From: Ktedonospora formicarum
GTDB taxonomy: Bacteria; Chloroflexota; Ktedonobacteria; Ktedonobacterales; Ktedonobacteraceae
DNA length: 64,000 nucleotides
Reading direction: 5' to 3'
Assembly: GCF_016587355.1 (NCBI RefSeq)
Contig: NZ_BNJF01000004.1
Coordinates: 124,001-188,000 of the forward strand
The notes beneath the pieces are model-generated. The model saw only the letters and a list, made by a program, of their open reading frames with translations, did not search any database and was not told the origin of the DNA. Each line of letters opens with the position of its first letter. Position 1 is the stretch's first letter. This document shows positions 18,964 to 28,820 of this stretch, one piece after another. A program made the position numbers and the translations under genes.

Positions 18964-20745
18964 TCACACGTCCATACGCACAGCTAGTCCTTGCTCTTCT
19001 TTAACATACGTGACAAGCTTCACCAGAAGCCCCTGATTCGCAATTTGAGTTAAGGAAACAATGAACCAGCCAAACCACACATCTTTCTCTTTGATGACCA
19101 GTTGATTGCTCTCCAGATGAAGCGAGCCGACCTGGGGCCAGAAGAGTCTGCTTTCGCTCCTGCTCAGGTCATGCGAAGTGACCGCGAGACCGGGAAAGAC
19201 TATTGGTCGCCCAGTCTTGAACCTGGCAAGAATGCGAGGCTATTGGGCCTCTGCCACACCACGTTCTATAACGCTACCAAGCTCGTCAACATCTTTGATC
19301 AGTGCTAGCAAGGTAATCGCCGACCCATTCTTAAGCCGCACTATATAATCTGTTTGGATCTGACCATATCCTTGCAGCGCGGACTTCCGCCTCACAAGCT
19401 CGATCTGTGACCAGGCGACCACGCGCTTTTCACGTCCCTCATGATACACAAAACCGTCCTTATAGAGATGAACGATAATCTTGCGCCTGAGAGGAGTCAC
19501 CAAGGTCTTATGCCTCCGAAGCGTGCTTGCTGCCGATAAACATACAAATACGAAACCATTTAAGCTAAAAAATGCAGATGGAAGCAGGCTAATAAGGGGC
19601 ACAGGATACGGCCCAAAAATCCGAATGACATAAAATAAAAAAATAGAGAAGACAAAAGGGCTTAACATGAAACAATATAAGAGGCATTGCAGGCCAAACC
19701 GAACCATATCAGAATACCTCATCTTTGTCCTATACACCCCAATTAACTGAGATGTCTCGACAGCTTGCTCAGCATCAGTTGCAAGAGTGTGAGTGGCTAG
19801 TGAATGGGATTCATCCTGAAGAACTTCACCACAGAGGATATATTCCATCAATTGCAGGCAAATTTCCACATTCGTCACCTTGTGGAGTGGGACCATCGCC
19901 CAATGCCAGGTTTCGTGCCCGCGACTGATAACGAGCGCGCCTTGACTCTCATCAATCCACGGCATGTGCATCCCCTCCCAGGATATAAAGTGCTCGCCCG
20001 CCTCGACGCCGATCCCCCTTAGCTTGAATTTTCGATCTAATCGCCCCAATGCCTTTCTCATTATCCAGTTCATTCCAGTCGAATATCGCGCCTCCTGAAA
20101 AAGGGATTCGCGCTCGTCGGGAATGAGCCATATTCCTTCCGAGTTGAGCGTCAGGGCGCCAAACTGAAATGCCTGACTCGCCTCATAACGTTCAAGTATC
20201 GAAGGAAGCAAAGCCTCGGTAAAGCATTGAACGAGCAGTCGTCCCCTGCCATCATCAAATGTATATCCTCTACCGCCACTGGTCACGAATACATGACCCC
20301 AACCAAGAGGAGTAGACGAAAGCATACTATTTTCTGGTGGAAGTATGCTATAACGCTGAATGCCCGCTATATCCTCCCAACGGACCACCTCTTTGACATA
20401 CTTTGTCGTACCAATCACAAACCCGCCCGCGCACAAATAGAAACGCGACGCACCCCACATCCACTTCTTCAAAGGAAACCAGAGCACCAGCAGGCCGCAG
20501 ATAAATAAAATGCCACCTGTGATATCACTACCAAACATTAATTCATCGTACTTAACCGCCATCGGGGCAACCAATAAGGATAAGCGTGAACTTACAACAA
20601 AAAAAATCGCACCCCACCACAAAATTGCAAATATATACGGCCAGAATAACGGCTTCTTACTGCGGAACTCAACGCGAGGCACACCCAGGTTGTGCGCCTC
20701 TGCGACCTGATATGCTCTTGGGCTGAGTATATCAACAGCCTCCAT
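18964..20745 (-). CDS. Large DUF6585-like membrane protein with an in-frame amber codon at 19240
   Basis: The 593-codon frame begins MEAVDILSPRAYQVAEAHNL and has two pairs of membrane segments (about 35-100 and 350-410) between soluble parts. It is a paralogue of the split gene pair at 23474-25106. A TAG at 19240-19242 stops it at residue 501, yet the same frame runs on to TGA at 18964 and the continuation aligns with the paralogue (PGLAVT against PGLAVS, YVKEEQGL against YIKEEQGL). The paralogue has Trp (TGG) there, so one G-to-A change explains it. The DUF6585 name is tentative, from the AYQVAEA and YLCAGG motifs. Function unknown. Confidence 0.65.
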
Positions 20746-20760
20746 GCTTTCGCCTCCGTA

Positions 20761-20846
20761 GAGAATTTTACCTTAATGCACAGTGCGCGCTTGCTTTGTG
20801 CCTGCGTAGTATACGCTTCCTCTCTCCTTACACGCAATACTCAGCC
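20761..20846. repeat. Duplicated upstream region, copy 1
   Basis: This stretch upstream of the leftward gene at 20745 closely matches 25121-25204, upstream of the paralogous pair. Both include GCGTAGTATACGC and a CCTCTCTCC tract, and probably carry the promoter and ribosome site of both paralogues. Confidence 0.75.
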
Positions 20847-20871
20847 ATTGACCCAACATTTCTCCGATCCA

Positions 20872-20905
20872 TCACACTTCCACATACAAATCAAGCCCTG
20901 AGAAG
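20872..20905 (-). pseudogene. 3'-terminal remnant of a third DUF6585-like paralogue
   Basis: The reverse strand reads GLDLYVEV-stop, against GLDMRVEV-stop at the end of the 23474 gene, and the shared DNA extends over GATCCATCACACTTCCAC. Only about 11 codons are left. Confidence 0.5.
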
Positions 20906-20928
20906 ATAATCTTTTCTCAGGGCTTGAT
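20890..20928 (-). terminator. Terminator hairpin after the alcohol dehydrogenase-like gene
   Basis: Fifteen-base perfect arms (ATCAAGCCCTGAGAA and TTCTCAGGGCTTGAT) with a nine-base loop, 29 bp past the stop of the leftward gene at 20957. Confidence 0.7.
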
Positions 20929-20956
20929 GACTACATGTTCTCGATAGAGAGACTAC

Positions 20957-21967
20957 TCAATCCTGGCTGATGACAACTTTCCCGAAACGTGGCTGCTCAG
21001 CGTAATACTTGTGGGCTGCTATGGCGTCATCAAATGCGAATACGCGATCTATGACCGGCTTGAGGCGATGCTGCGAGATAGCGCGGTTCATTGCCAGAAA
21101 GTGCGCGCGATTCCCCAGGGCAATGCGACGCAGGGTAAAGAAGTTCCCAATCAAAGCGCGAATGTTGATCGTTGAGGAGGTGTTGGCAAGCCAGCCAACC
21201 ATACTGATCTGGCCCTCTACAGCGGTCGCCTTGATAGATTGCTCAAGCGTATCCGCACCTCCGACCTCAATGACGCGCTCCACACCCTGACCACGCGTTA
21301 ACTCAAGCACAGCCTCATGCCATGCTGGATTCGTGCGATAATTGATCACCTCATCCGCGCCCAATGCCTTGAGTCGTTGCGCCTTATCGTCGCTGGATGT
21401 GGTAGCGATGACACGCGCCCCGAACAATTTAGAGAACTGAAGCGCAAAGAGCGATACCCCTCCAGATCCCATAGTAAGCACCGTATCCCCCGCGCTTATC
21501 TGTCGTCCCCAGGTCAAAGCATTCCAGGCAGTAACAGCGGCACAGGGGAGCGTAGCGGCCTCTGCAAATGAGAGATGCTCAGGAATAGTGACCATGCCTT
21601 CTTCTGGTAAGATCGCATACTCGGTGAGCAGGCCATTCATCGAGCCTCCAAGCTGTTTGGAATACTCCCAGCCAAAGGGGCCGTCTGTCCAGTAGGGAAG
21701 CACGGCACACATCACCCTTTCCCCAATATGCACGCGTGTTACATCTGAACCGACCGAGACAACTTCACCAGCCCCATCAGATACTGGCACCACGTCTGGA
21801 AGGACAGGCCACGGGTAGGTCCCTTGCATGACCATAAGTTCGCGCTGATTGAGTGAATTGGCTCGCACGCGGACCAGCACCTCACGCGAACCCGGCACTG
21901 GCATCTCATGCTCTTTTATAGCCAGTCCGGACAGGCCGGAGCCTTTGTCTATATGATAACTTCTCAT
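20957..21967 (-). CDS. Zinc-independent alcohol dehydrogenase / quinone oxidoreductase family (MDR)
   Basis: The 336-residue protein has the GroES-like N-terminal domain (PGSREVLVRVRANSLNQREL) and the MDR Rossmann core (AGDTVLTMGSGGVSLFALQF), followed by ATTSSDDKAQRLKALGADEV. The zinc ligands of classic alcohol dehydrogenases are absent, so it is an NADPH-dependent reductase of the quinone oxidoreductase group. It lies downstream of, and on the same strand as, the SnoaL-like gene (about 40 bp apart). The WYL regulator on the other strand is a plausible controller of both. Confidence 0.88.
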   Translation of the reverse strand: MRSYHIDKGSGLSGLAIKEHEMPVPGSREVLVRVRANSLNQRELMVMQGTYPWPVLPDVVPVSDGAGEVVSVGSDVTRVHIGERVMCAVLPYWTDGPFGWEYSKQLGGSMNGLLTEYAILPEEGMVTIPEHLSFAEAATLPCAAVTAWNALTWGRQISAGDTVLTMGSGGVSLFALQFSKLFGARVIATTSSDDKAQRLKALGADEVINYRTNPAWHEAVLELTRGQGVERVIEVGGADTLEQSIKATAVEGQISMVGWLANTSSTINIRALIGNFFTLRRIALGNRAHFLAMNRAISQHRLKPVIDRVFAFDDAIAAHKYYAEQPRFGKVVISQD

Positions 21968-22006
21968 AATGCGCTCCTTGCAATCTTTTATTACAGGCAG
22001 GTTTGC

Positions 22007-22378
22007 TTAAAAATGATAGTCATAGATAATGCGGCTGTTCTCGTTCAGTAGCCAGAAGATAGTGCCGCTTCCCGCCACCCCGCCACCAGCAGCAGGCACC
22101 ATCTTCCAGGTAAAGGTCACGCCGCCATGATGCTCTTGCACCTCACTAGCTAACTGGAAGAGAAAACCACCTTTATTTACAAACTGTTCATAGGCTCCGC
22201 TCACCCTCACTTCAAGCGCCTCATACCCACGATATTCATTCTGCGGAGTGTATTGCACACCATCGGGCGCGTAGAGCGAGGCAATACCTGCGCGACGTTT
22301 TTCAGCATCGGCTTCGTTCCAGAGGGCCATATAATTTTCCACAAGCTGTTGCAGGTTCATAGCTTCTGATCGACTCAT
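22007..22378 (-). CDS. SnoaL/NTF2-like protein
   Basis: This 123-residue protein shows the NTF2-like cone fold pattern: an opening helix (LVENYMALWNEADAEKRR), ASLYAPDGVQYTPQNEYRG, and closing strands TFTWKMVPAAGGG and GSGTIFWLL. Such proteins are small enzymes or binding proteins; the substrate is unknown. It precedes the MDR reductase on the same strand and is divergent from the WYL regulator. Confidence 0.8.
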   Translation of the reverse strand: MSRSEAMNLQQLVENYMALWNEADAEKRRAGIASLYAPDGVQYTPQNEYRGYEALEVRVSGAYEQFVNKGGFLFQLASEVQEHHGGVTFTWKMVPAAGGGVAGSGTIFWLLNENSRIIYDYHF

Positions 22379-22494
22379 TTGTTATTTCTCCTTGGATCTC
22401 ACTATGTGTGTTTCGCATTCACAAGGTTGATTGTAGTGCTCAATGGTGCTAGAATTGGCCCTAATTAAGAGAACCGCGAGGAGATTCAAGAGTA

Positions 22495-23456
22495 TTGGTG
22501 TATCGCCCGACTGCTCGCATCCTGACGGTGCTAGAGCTACTGCAATCTCACGGGCACATGACAGGCGCGGAACTTGCCCGCCGGTTGGAGGTCCATATTC
22601 GAACCGTGCGCAGCTATGTCGAGACACTACAAGATCTCGGCATTCCCGTAGAGGCCGAACGGGGTCGCTATGGGGCTTACCGCCTGCGACCCGGCTATAA
22701 GCTTCCGCCACTCATCTTTACAGAGGATGAATCATTCGCCCTTACGTTAAGCCTGCTTATGACTCGGGAGCATGGACTTGAGCAGGCTTCACCAGCCTTT
22801 GAGGGGGCGCTCGCCAAAATTATGCGTGTCCTTCCCCCAACGACACGAGCACAGATTCAGGCTGTGGAGCAAGCGGTGATCTTCGAGGATCGCTCGTTTC
22901 GAGTCGCCCCCCCTGTCCTCTCGGTAGCGGTGCTTAGTTCGGCATTACGCGCTGGGCAAGCCGTGCGGCTCCACTATCGCTCCGCGCAAGGGCTAATCAC
23001 TGAGCGTGTATTCAATCCCTATGGAGTTGTTTATCACGAAGGGGCCTGGTATACCATTGGCTACTGCCATCTACGCCAGGGGAGGCGCCTCTTTCGCCTG
23101 GATCGCGTTCAGCATATAGAGGTGACCAGCGAAACGTTCGAACGACCCGAGAATTTCCAGGCCTTAGAAGCGGTACAGCACGCGCTAGCCTCCGTTCCGC
23201 GTGTCTGGCAGATAGAAGTATGGTTAGGAACAACCCTTGAAAGAATTCAAAACCAGACGCGACTCTCCAAAGCCCAGTTCATAGAGGTTCCCGATGGGGT
23301 CCTGATCCGTGGGGATGTAGGAGATCTGGAATGGGCGGCTCACTTCCTCGCGGGCTCGGCGTTCCCCTGAAAATCCACCGGCCCCACGAATTACGCGACG
23401 TTCTACGCCAGTATGCCCTCACACTGGCAAGCTATACCGAACAGGATCAGTTATAA
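22495..23456 (+). CDS. HTH and WYL-domain transcriptional regulator (one-base frameshift near the end)
   Basis: An N-terminal HTH of the DeoR/HTH-11 type (RILTVLELLQSHGHMTGAEL) is followed by a WYL domain (IGYCHLRQGRRLFRLDRV) and a C-terminal WCX-like extension. The frame as read stops at 23368-23370, but adding one C to the run at 23364-23367 lets it continue as LKIHRPHELRDVLRQYALTL to TAA at 23456, giving 320 residues, the expected length. The start is TTG at 22495 or GTG at 22498, with GAGGAG upstream. The divergent SnoaL and reductase genes are likely targets, by position only. Confidence 0.85.
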
Positions 23457-23473
23457 GGCATTGCCGCGATCCA

Positions 23474-24289
23474 TCACACTTCCACGCGCATATCAAGCCC
23501 TTGTTCCTCTTTAATATATATCAAAAGTTTTGCCAGGATGCCCAGGTTGATAAGTTGCGAGACTGGTAGCCACAACCACGCGCCTGAAGAGCCTTTTCCC
23601 TTGATAACTAGCCGCTCCATATCTGCCTCAACCACTTCTACCAGCCTCCAGGCAAGTTTGATATCGCTCTTGCTGGCATATCTTTGGGACACTGCGAGAC
23701 CAGGTAGGACAAACGGCTTCCCAGCCTGGAAGTCAGCGAGAACCTCAGGCCAAAGATGATCAGCTACACCACGCTCTATAGCTCTACCAAGCTCAACTAC
23801 ATCTCCAATAATAGAGTTTAAGACAACGGCCTTCCCGCTCGAAGGGCAAACAATATACCTGGGAAATACCCCAAACCACATAGTTATTGCTCCTCGTTCC
23901 ACACTCTTCACCTGAGACCAGAGAAGCTCTCGCCTTTCACACCCTTCACAATACACAAAACCTTTCTCGTAAAGGTAAATAGTAATCTTACGACGAAAAG
24001 GTGTTACTAGTGCCTCATGATTGCACAAAAGGATAAATGACTGAAATGAGAGATATGCCATTACTCCCAGGGGAATATACGAAGAGAAGGTCAGGGGATA
24101 TGGGTCACGAAAATAAGCGTATACAACAAATAACAAACCACCCAGGATAATCAGACCTATCGCTCCCGTGAACCAGCAAAATATCTTATCAGGGAGGCTC
24201 ATACGTAATCCAAATTGACTGACAAGCATGCCTAGATGCGACGTTTCTTGATTCTCATTCATACTCGCTGAAGAAATATGATCCATCAT
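23474..24289 (-). CDS. DUF6585-like membrane protein, C-terminal half of a split gene
   Basis: The 271-residue product aligns with the second half of the protein at 18964-20745: two membrane segments, LVTPFRRKITIYLYEKGFVY, IERGVADHLWPEVL and a closing YIKEEQGLDMRVEV. It starts at ATG 24289, four bases after the stop of the N-terminal half, with AGAAGGA as ribosome site inside the upstream gene's end. Either the split works as two coupled genes or a one-base indel broke one gene; the frame shift lies in the variable linker, where both readings are possible. Confidence 0.6.
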   Translation of the reverse strand: MMDHISSASMNENQETSHLGMLVSQFGLRMSLPDKIFCWFTGAIGLIILGGLLFVVYAYFRDPYPLTFSSYIPLGVMAYLSFQSFILLCNHEALVTPFRRKITIYLYEKGFVYCEGCERRELLWSQVKSVERGAITMWFGVFPRYIVCPSSGKAVVLNSIIGDVVELGRAIERGVADHLWPEVLADFQAGKPFVLPGLAVSQRYASKSDIKLAWRLVEVVEADMERLVIKGKGSSGAWLWLPVSQLINLGILAKLLIYIKEEQGLDMRVEV

Positions 24290-24293
24290 TACT

Positions 24294-25106
24294 TCATCCT
24301 TCTGCATTCTCGGCAATATCTTGCAACACATATTCGATCAGTTGCAGACAGAGATCCACGTTCAGGATTTCGTGGAGCGGCAACACAGCCCAATGCTGAG
24401 TATCATTGCTACGACTAATGACAAGTGTACCTCTCACCTCATCAAACCAGGGCATCTCGGCTTCTCGCCAGGGCAGAAATCCTCCAGATGTAAGCCGTAG
24501 CCCTTCCGTGTCGAGAACGAGATCACCAAATGTGAGCACCCGACCAGCCAGATAGCGCTCAAGCGTCTCAGGCCATAGAGCCTCCATCAGGCTATAAGAC
24601 AACTGGCTTCCTATCGAGTCCTCAAGGATATATCGCCTTCCAGTCTTCGTCAGGAGTACAAACTTGTAGCTAGGAGGATCAGGCGCGGCATTGGTTATAC
24701 TACTATCTGGTGAAACCATGAGGTGACGCTGAACACCCAACATGTCCTTCCACAGCAGCACATCTTTAATACGCTTTGTCGTAGCAACGACCAACCCACC
24801 AGCGCAAAGATAGTAGCATGGGTCGCCTTGAACCCATTGTTTTACCACAAATCCAACGTTAACAAATCCACAGATAATGCTAAGGCTACCCAAGACTTCA
24901 ACGACCACGATCAAACCGTCAGCCCCACTATACAAAGGAAGGATGTATCGAGCAGTAAGCACTATGAAGATGCCGAGACCAAGTAACTTTAGCGCTGATA
25001 ACCAATAGAACGGTTTCTTATCAAGAAACTCAGCACGCGGCTCTCCCAGGTTGTACGCCTCCGCGACCTGATATGCTCTTGGGCTAAGTGGTTCAACAGC
25101 CTTCAT
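24294..25106 (-). CDS. DUF6585-like membrane protein, N-terminal half of a split gene
   Basis: The product starts MKAVEPLSPRAYQVAEAYNL, with GGAGGAAAAGGC before the ATG at 25106. It matches the first half of the paralogue at 20745, including the GEPRAEF segment, two membrane helices (about 30-85) and YYLCAGGLVVATTKRIKDV. It ends IEYVLQDIAENAEG-stop. It is expressed with the C-terminal half just downstream. Function unknown; the pair is part of a duplicated block. Confidence 0.6.
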   Translation of the reverse strand: MKAVEPLSPRAYQVAEAYNLGEPRAEFLDKKPFYWLSALKLLGLGIFIVLTARYILPLYSGADGLIVVVEVLGSLSIICGFVNVGFVVKQWVQGDPCYYLCAGGLVVATTKRIKDVLLWKDMLGVQRHLMVSPDSSITNAAPDPPSYKFVLLTKTGRRYILEDSIGSQLSYSLMEALWPETLERYLAGRVLTFGDLVLDTEGLRLTSGGFLPWREAEMPWFDEVRGTLVISRSNDTQHWAVLPLHEILNVDLCLQLIEYVLQDIAENAEG

Positions 25107-25120
25107 GCCTTTTCCTCCAT

Positions 25121-25204
25121 AGAGATTCTTCCAATGCACGGTGTGCGCTTGCTTCGCGCTAGCGTAGTATACGCGTCCTCTCTCCTCTCACGCAACACTC
25201 AGCC
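25121..25204. repeat. Duplicated upstream region, copy 2
   Basis: Matches 20761-20846 in order and orientation upstream of the split paralogue. The likeness shows the duplication included the regulatory region. Confidence 0.75.
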
Positions 25205-26157
25205 GTATATGAAATCCCAATCACCTCTCACACGCGGGTCTACGTTATATTGCCTACCCTGCCCCCACAAAGCTCACATCACGCTGGCAAAAGATACGTT
25301 ATTTGCGTCAGGTGAAAGCTCCGCGCTTGCCATACAGTAGAGGTAGACAAAAGAAAATAACACTACAAGTAAGCAGAAGGAGATTGAAGATATGGCACAG
25401 ACGACGGATCAGACGCGGGAACAGGCGAGGAGCACGCCAGCGGAGCGCATTGGCAAGGTTATACAGGTGTTAGGACCGGTAGTGGACATAGAATTCCCAG
25501 GCGAGCATCTGCCAGGTATCTACCACGAGATACGCCTTACTAATCCGCATAGTGGTAAGGAACTGGCTTGCGAGGTAGAGCAACATATTGGCAACAACTG
25601 GGTACGCTGCGTAGCGATGGGTCCAACTGATGGCCTGGGGCGAGGTCTGGAGGCCCGTGATATGGGGCACCCGATCTCGGTTCCCGTTGGAGCTAAGGCT
25701 TTGGGACGCGTCTTCAATGTGCTTGGAGAAGCTATCGATAACAAAGAGCCCATTGTGGATGCTCCAACGCTCCCCATTCATCGACCCGCGCCCGCGCTAG
25801 AGGAGCAGAGTCGAGACACGGCAATTCTGGAGACAGGTATCAAGGTCATCGATCTGGTATGCCCTTTCATGAAGGGTGGCAAGATTGGCGCGTTCGGTGG
25901 CGCGGGCACAGGCAAGACGCTAATCATTCAGGAACTTATCAAAAATATCGCGCTCAATCATGGCGGCTATAGCGTCTTCGCGGGCGTCGGGGAGCGCACC
26001 CGCGAAGGCAACGATCTCTACAATGAGATGATCGAGCGTGGAGTGATTGACCGCGTGGCGATGGTCTTTGGTCAGATGAATGAACCGCCCGGAGCGCGCC
26101 TCCGCGTGGCCCTGACTGGTCTGACAATGGCCGAGTACTTCCGCGACCAGGAGCACA

Positions 26158-26167
26158 AGGATGTACT
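26158..26167 (+). repeat. 10-bp target-site duplication, left copy (ISAs1)
   Basis: AGGATGTACT occurs directly before the element and again at 27402-27411 directly after it. Confidence 0.92.
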
Positions 26168-27401
26168 CAGGGCAATCGCATCTAATTAACCCCATCCAGA
26201 ACGCGCAAAAGATACTGGTCGTTCCAGCCGGCTTTGAGACGCTTGGCATGGATGCCAACACGGGAGGAGCGTTCCTGACGCAACAAATTCAAGCTGATAT
26301 GGCGGAGCACCGCGAGATTTTCGTCAGCATGACCAAGCCTGATGCGCGATTCATCTTCCCGAAAGGCAATATCGAGGACCCAATGCAGGCTGTTTTCAAT
26401 GCCCCAGTGGCTTCTGACCGCGGTGGCAAAGGTTTTGACTGACGAAAAACTGAGCAAGAAGTAGCGCGTTTCTTTGGTGGTCTTGTGCTCCATGCGTCGT
26501 TGTGCTCGTACGACCCCAATGCCTCGCAAGCCTTTCCACAGGTGTTCCGGATCGAGATACGCCAGAATTTCCGGATCACTGAGCGTCCACTGTTCACGGA
26601 TTTCCAATCGGCCGTGACCTTTCTCGACCTGTCGATCTGACTCCCAGTATGGGCCGGCAAAGCCGTCTTTTTCCGCAAGAGCAAACGTTGCTTTCACCTC
26701 GTCAAACAGGTCTCCATGATTGTCTTTGAGAGCCAGAGCATAGTCGCCACCTTGCTCGATAATCTGCTCGGCAATCTTCGTTTGCGTTCCCATCGCATCA
26801 ATGGTCACAATACAGCCCTTGAGCGCCAGTTGCTCTAAGAGCAGCGGGATGGCGGTCATCTCGTTGGACTTCTCTTCCGTTGCCAGTTGAGCCAATACCA
26901 GGCGATTTTCGACCGCCCAGGCACTCACCAGGTGCAGTGCTTTTTTTCCTGCTGCTTGATCGTGCGAGCGGCGCAGCGTTTTGCCATCAATTGCGATCAC
27001 TCCTTTGACTGTTTGGCTGATCCCTTGCACCCATCGGATGAAACTTGCTTCAAACTGTTTGGGATCAATGAGGGCAAACACTCGCCCGAACGTATCGTGG
27101 GACGCAATTCCATTGGGCAAGTCCAGCAAATCCGTAAAAAAGGCCTTTTTGGCGTTCCCAAATTCCTCGATCTCAACCCAACCTTCTGCTCCACATACGA
27201 CTCCACAGATCGCCAGAATGATGATATCTCGTAATCGATGCAGCTTGGTTCGCTCCATCCGAGGGTCTTCTACTTGCGCAAACAGGCTTTCCAGATCTCG
27301 TCGATCATTCTCCTCCATCTCGTGGTCTCCCGCTCTTTTTGCTTATTTTATCACCTCCTCTTCTTTTTTGTTGTTGAGCTTATTTAGATGCGATTGCCCT
27401 G
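26168..27401 (-). mobile_element. ISAs1-family insertion sequence, 1234 bp, in atpD
   Basis: Terminal inverted repeats CAGGGCAATCGCATCTAA (left) and TTAGATGCGATTGCCCTG (right) bound one transposase gene, and a 10-bp direct repeat of atpD flanks the element. Precise removal restores GAG CAC AAG GAT GTA CTG CTC, the conserved atpD frame. Confidence 0.94.
26182..27318 (-). CDS. ISAs1-family transposase
   Basis: The 378-residue protein has the H-repeat-associated N-terminal domain (RDIIILAICGVVCGAEGWVE) and the DDE domain: GVIAIDGKTLRRSH (first Asp), VTIDAMGTQTKIAEQI (second Asp) and SHWGIENSLHWVLDIAFRED (Glu). The frame is intact, so the element may still move. Its stop lies 14 bp inside the left end. 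Confidence 0.93.
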   Translation of the reverse strand: MEENDRRDLESLFAQVEDPRMERTKLHRLRDIIILAICGVVCGAEGWVEIEEFGNAKKAFFTDLLDLPNGIASHDTFGRVFALIDPKQFEASFIRWVQGISQTVKGVIAIDGKTLRRSHDQAAGKKALHLVSAWAVENRLVLAQLATEEKSNEMTAIPLLLEQLALKGCIVTIDAMGTQTKIAEQIIEQGGDYALALKDNHGDLFDEVKATFALAEKDGFAGPYWESDRQVEKGHGRLEIREQWTLSDPEILAYLDPEHLWKGLRGIGVVRAQRRMEHKTTKETRYFLLSFSSVKTFATAVRSHWGIENSLHWVLDIAFREDESRIRLGHADENLAVLRHISLNLLRQERSSRVGIHAKRLKAGWNDQYLLRVLDGVN

Positions 27402-27411
27402 AGGATGTACT
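27402..27411 (+). repeat. 10-bp target-site duplication, right copy (ISAs1)
   Basis: AGGATGTACT, identical to 26158-26167. Confidence 0.92.
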
Positions 27412-27689
27412 GCTCTTCATTGACAATATCTTTCGCTTCACGCAGGCTGGCGCGGAAGTCTCAGCCCTGCTTGGGCGTATGCCCTCTGCCGTTGGCTATC
27501 AGCCCAACCTCGCCGAGGAGATGGGCGAGTTGCAGGAACGTATCACCTCAACAAAGAAGGGCATATAGTTAGTTTTCTATTCTCTAGACAGAAAGTGACA
27601 AATAAGGACATGTATCTCCCCCTCTTGCCAAAGCCGTGGTAATCTGGTATGTTTGTTCTACTCTCAGCACCGAGGAGGAAGAGCAACCG

Positions 27690-28820
27690 ATGGTCCGTGG
27701 GTATCGGGGAGAACTTGATCTCAATAATCGACAAAAGACACTCTGCCGCAAACATGCCGGGGCCGCTCGCTGGGCCTTCAATTATGGCCTTCGCCGCAAA
27801 CAAGAGGCCTACAAGGCAGGAGCGAAATCACCCAGCGCCATCGATCTGCATCGCGAGATCAATGCCCTCAAACCCTCTCTCCCATGGACATACGAGGTCA
27901 GCAAGTGCGCCTTTCAGGAAGGACTCCGCGATCTGGACCAGGCCTTCAAACACTTCTTCCGCAAATGTCGGCTCAAGAAAGAGGGGATGTGGAAAGGGAA
28001 ATGTGGCTACCCACGATTCAAAAGCCGGAAGAAAGCCATCGGTGGAGCACGCTTCACCGGAACCATTCGGGTGTCTCCTGATGCCATCCAGTTGCCTCGT
28101 TTGGGGGTGCTCCGACTCAAAGAGCATGGCTATTTCCCTCTGGGTGGCAAGATTAGCAGTGCGACCATCCATGAACAAGCAGGCAGGTGGTTTGTCTCGA
28201 TCTGTGTCCACGAGGAAGCGAAAGACCCCCAGCCAGCCAGAGGTAACGTCATTGGGGTTGATCTTGGCGTGAAAACCCTGGCAACCCTCTCTAATGGACG
28301 CACCTTCGAGAACCCCAAGGCGTTGCGCAAGAAGATCACGGCACTCAAGCGAGCTTCACGACGTCATAGCCGCAAGGCCAAAGGATCACGCAATCGCCAG
28401 AAAGCCAGGCAACGCCTCTCACGAATGCATACCCGGATCGCCAACGTGCGCCAAGATGCCTTGCACCAAGCGACCGCTCAGATTGTGGCGAGAACCAAAC
28501 CTGATCAAGAGCGGCCGAGTGTGATTGTCCTAGAGGATTTGAACATTGCAGGCATGCTCAAGAACCGCAGGTTGGCTCGAGCCATTGCGGATGTGGGCAT
28601 GTACGAGTTCAAGCGGCAGATCCTCTACAAAGCCGAACAGGCAGGGGTGAAGGTGCTGCTGGCATCGCGCTGGGAACCCTCCTCAAAAACCTGTTCCTGT
28701 TGTGGCTGGATCAATGAAACACTGACGCTTTCGGATCGGGTCTTTGTCTGCATGGAGTGTGAGAACGTGCAGGATCGAGATGCCAACGCCGCAAGAAACT
28801 TAGCAGCGTTGGCACAATGA
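27690..28820 (+). CDS. tnpB: TnpB RNA-guided nuclease, copy 1
   Basis: The 376-residue product starts MVRGYRGELDLNNRQKTLCR, with GAGGAGGAAG upstream of the ATG at 27690. It keeps Asp in IGVDLGVKTLATL, Glu in VIVLEDLNIAGML and Asp in VQDRDANAARNL. Its zinc ribbon is CSCCGWINE and CMECEN. All the active-site residues needed for RNA-guided cutting are present. It sits inside atpD on the same strand. It is about 90 percent like the copies further right by eye, but not identical. Confidence 0.93.
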   Translation: MVRGYRGELDLNNRQKTLCRKHAGAARWAFNYGLRRKQEAYKAGAKSPSAIDLHREINALKPSLPWTYEVSKCAFQEGLRDLDQAFKHFFRKCRLKKEGMWKGKCGYPRFKSRKKAIGGARFTGTIRVSPDAIQLPRLGVLRLKEHGYFPLGGKISSATIHEQAGRWFVSICVHEEAKDPQPARGNVIGVDLGVKTLATLSNGRTFENPKALRKKITALKRASRRHSRKAKGSRNRQKARQRLSRMHTRIANVRQDALHQATAQIVARTKPDQERPSVIVLEDLNIAGMLKNRRLARAIADVGMYEFKRQILYKAEQAGVKVLLASRWEPSSKTCSCCGWINETLTLSDRVFVCMECENVQDRDANAARNLAALAQ

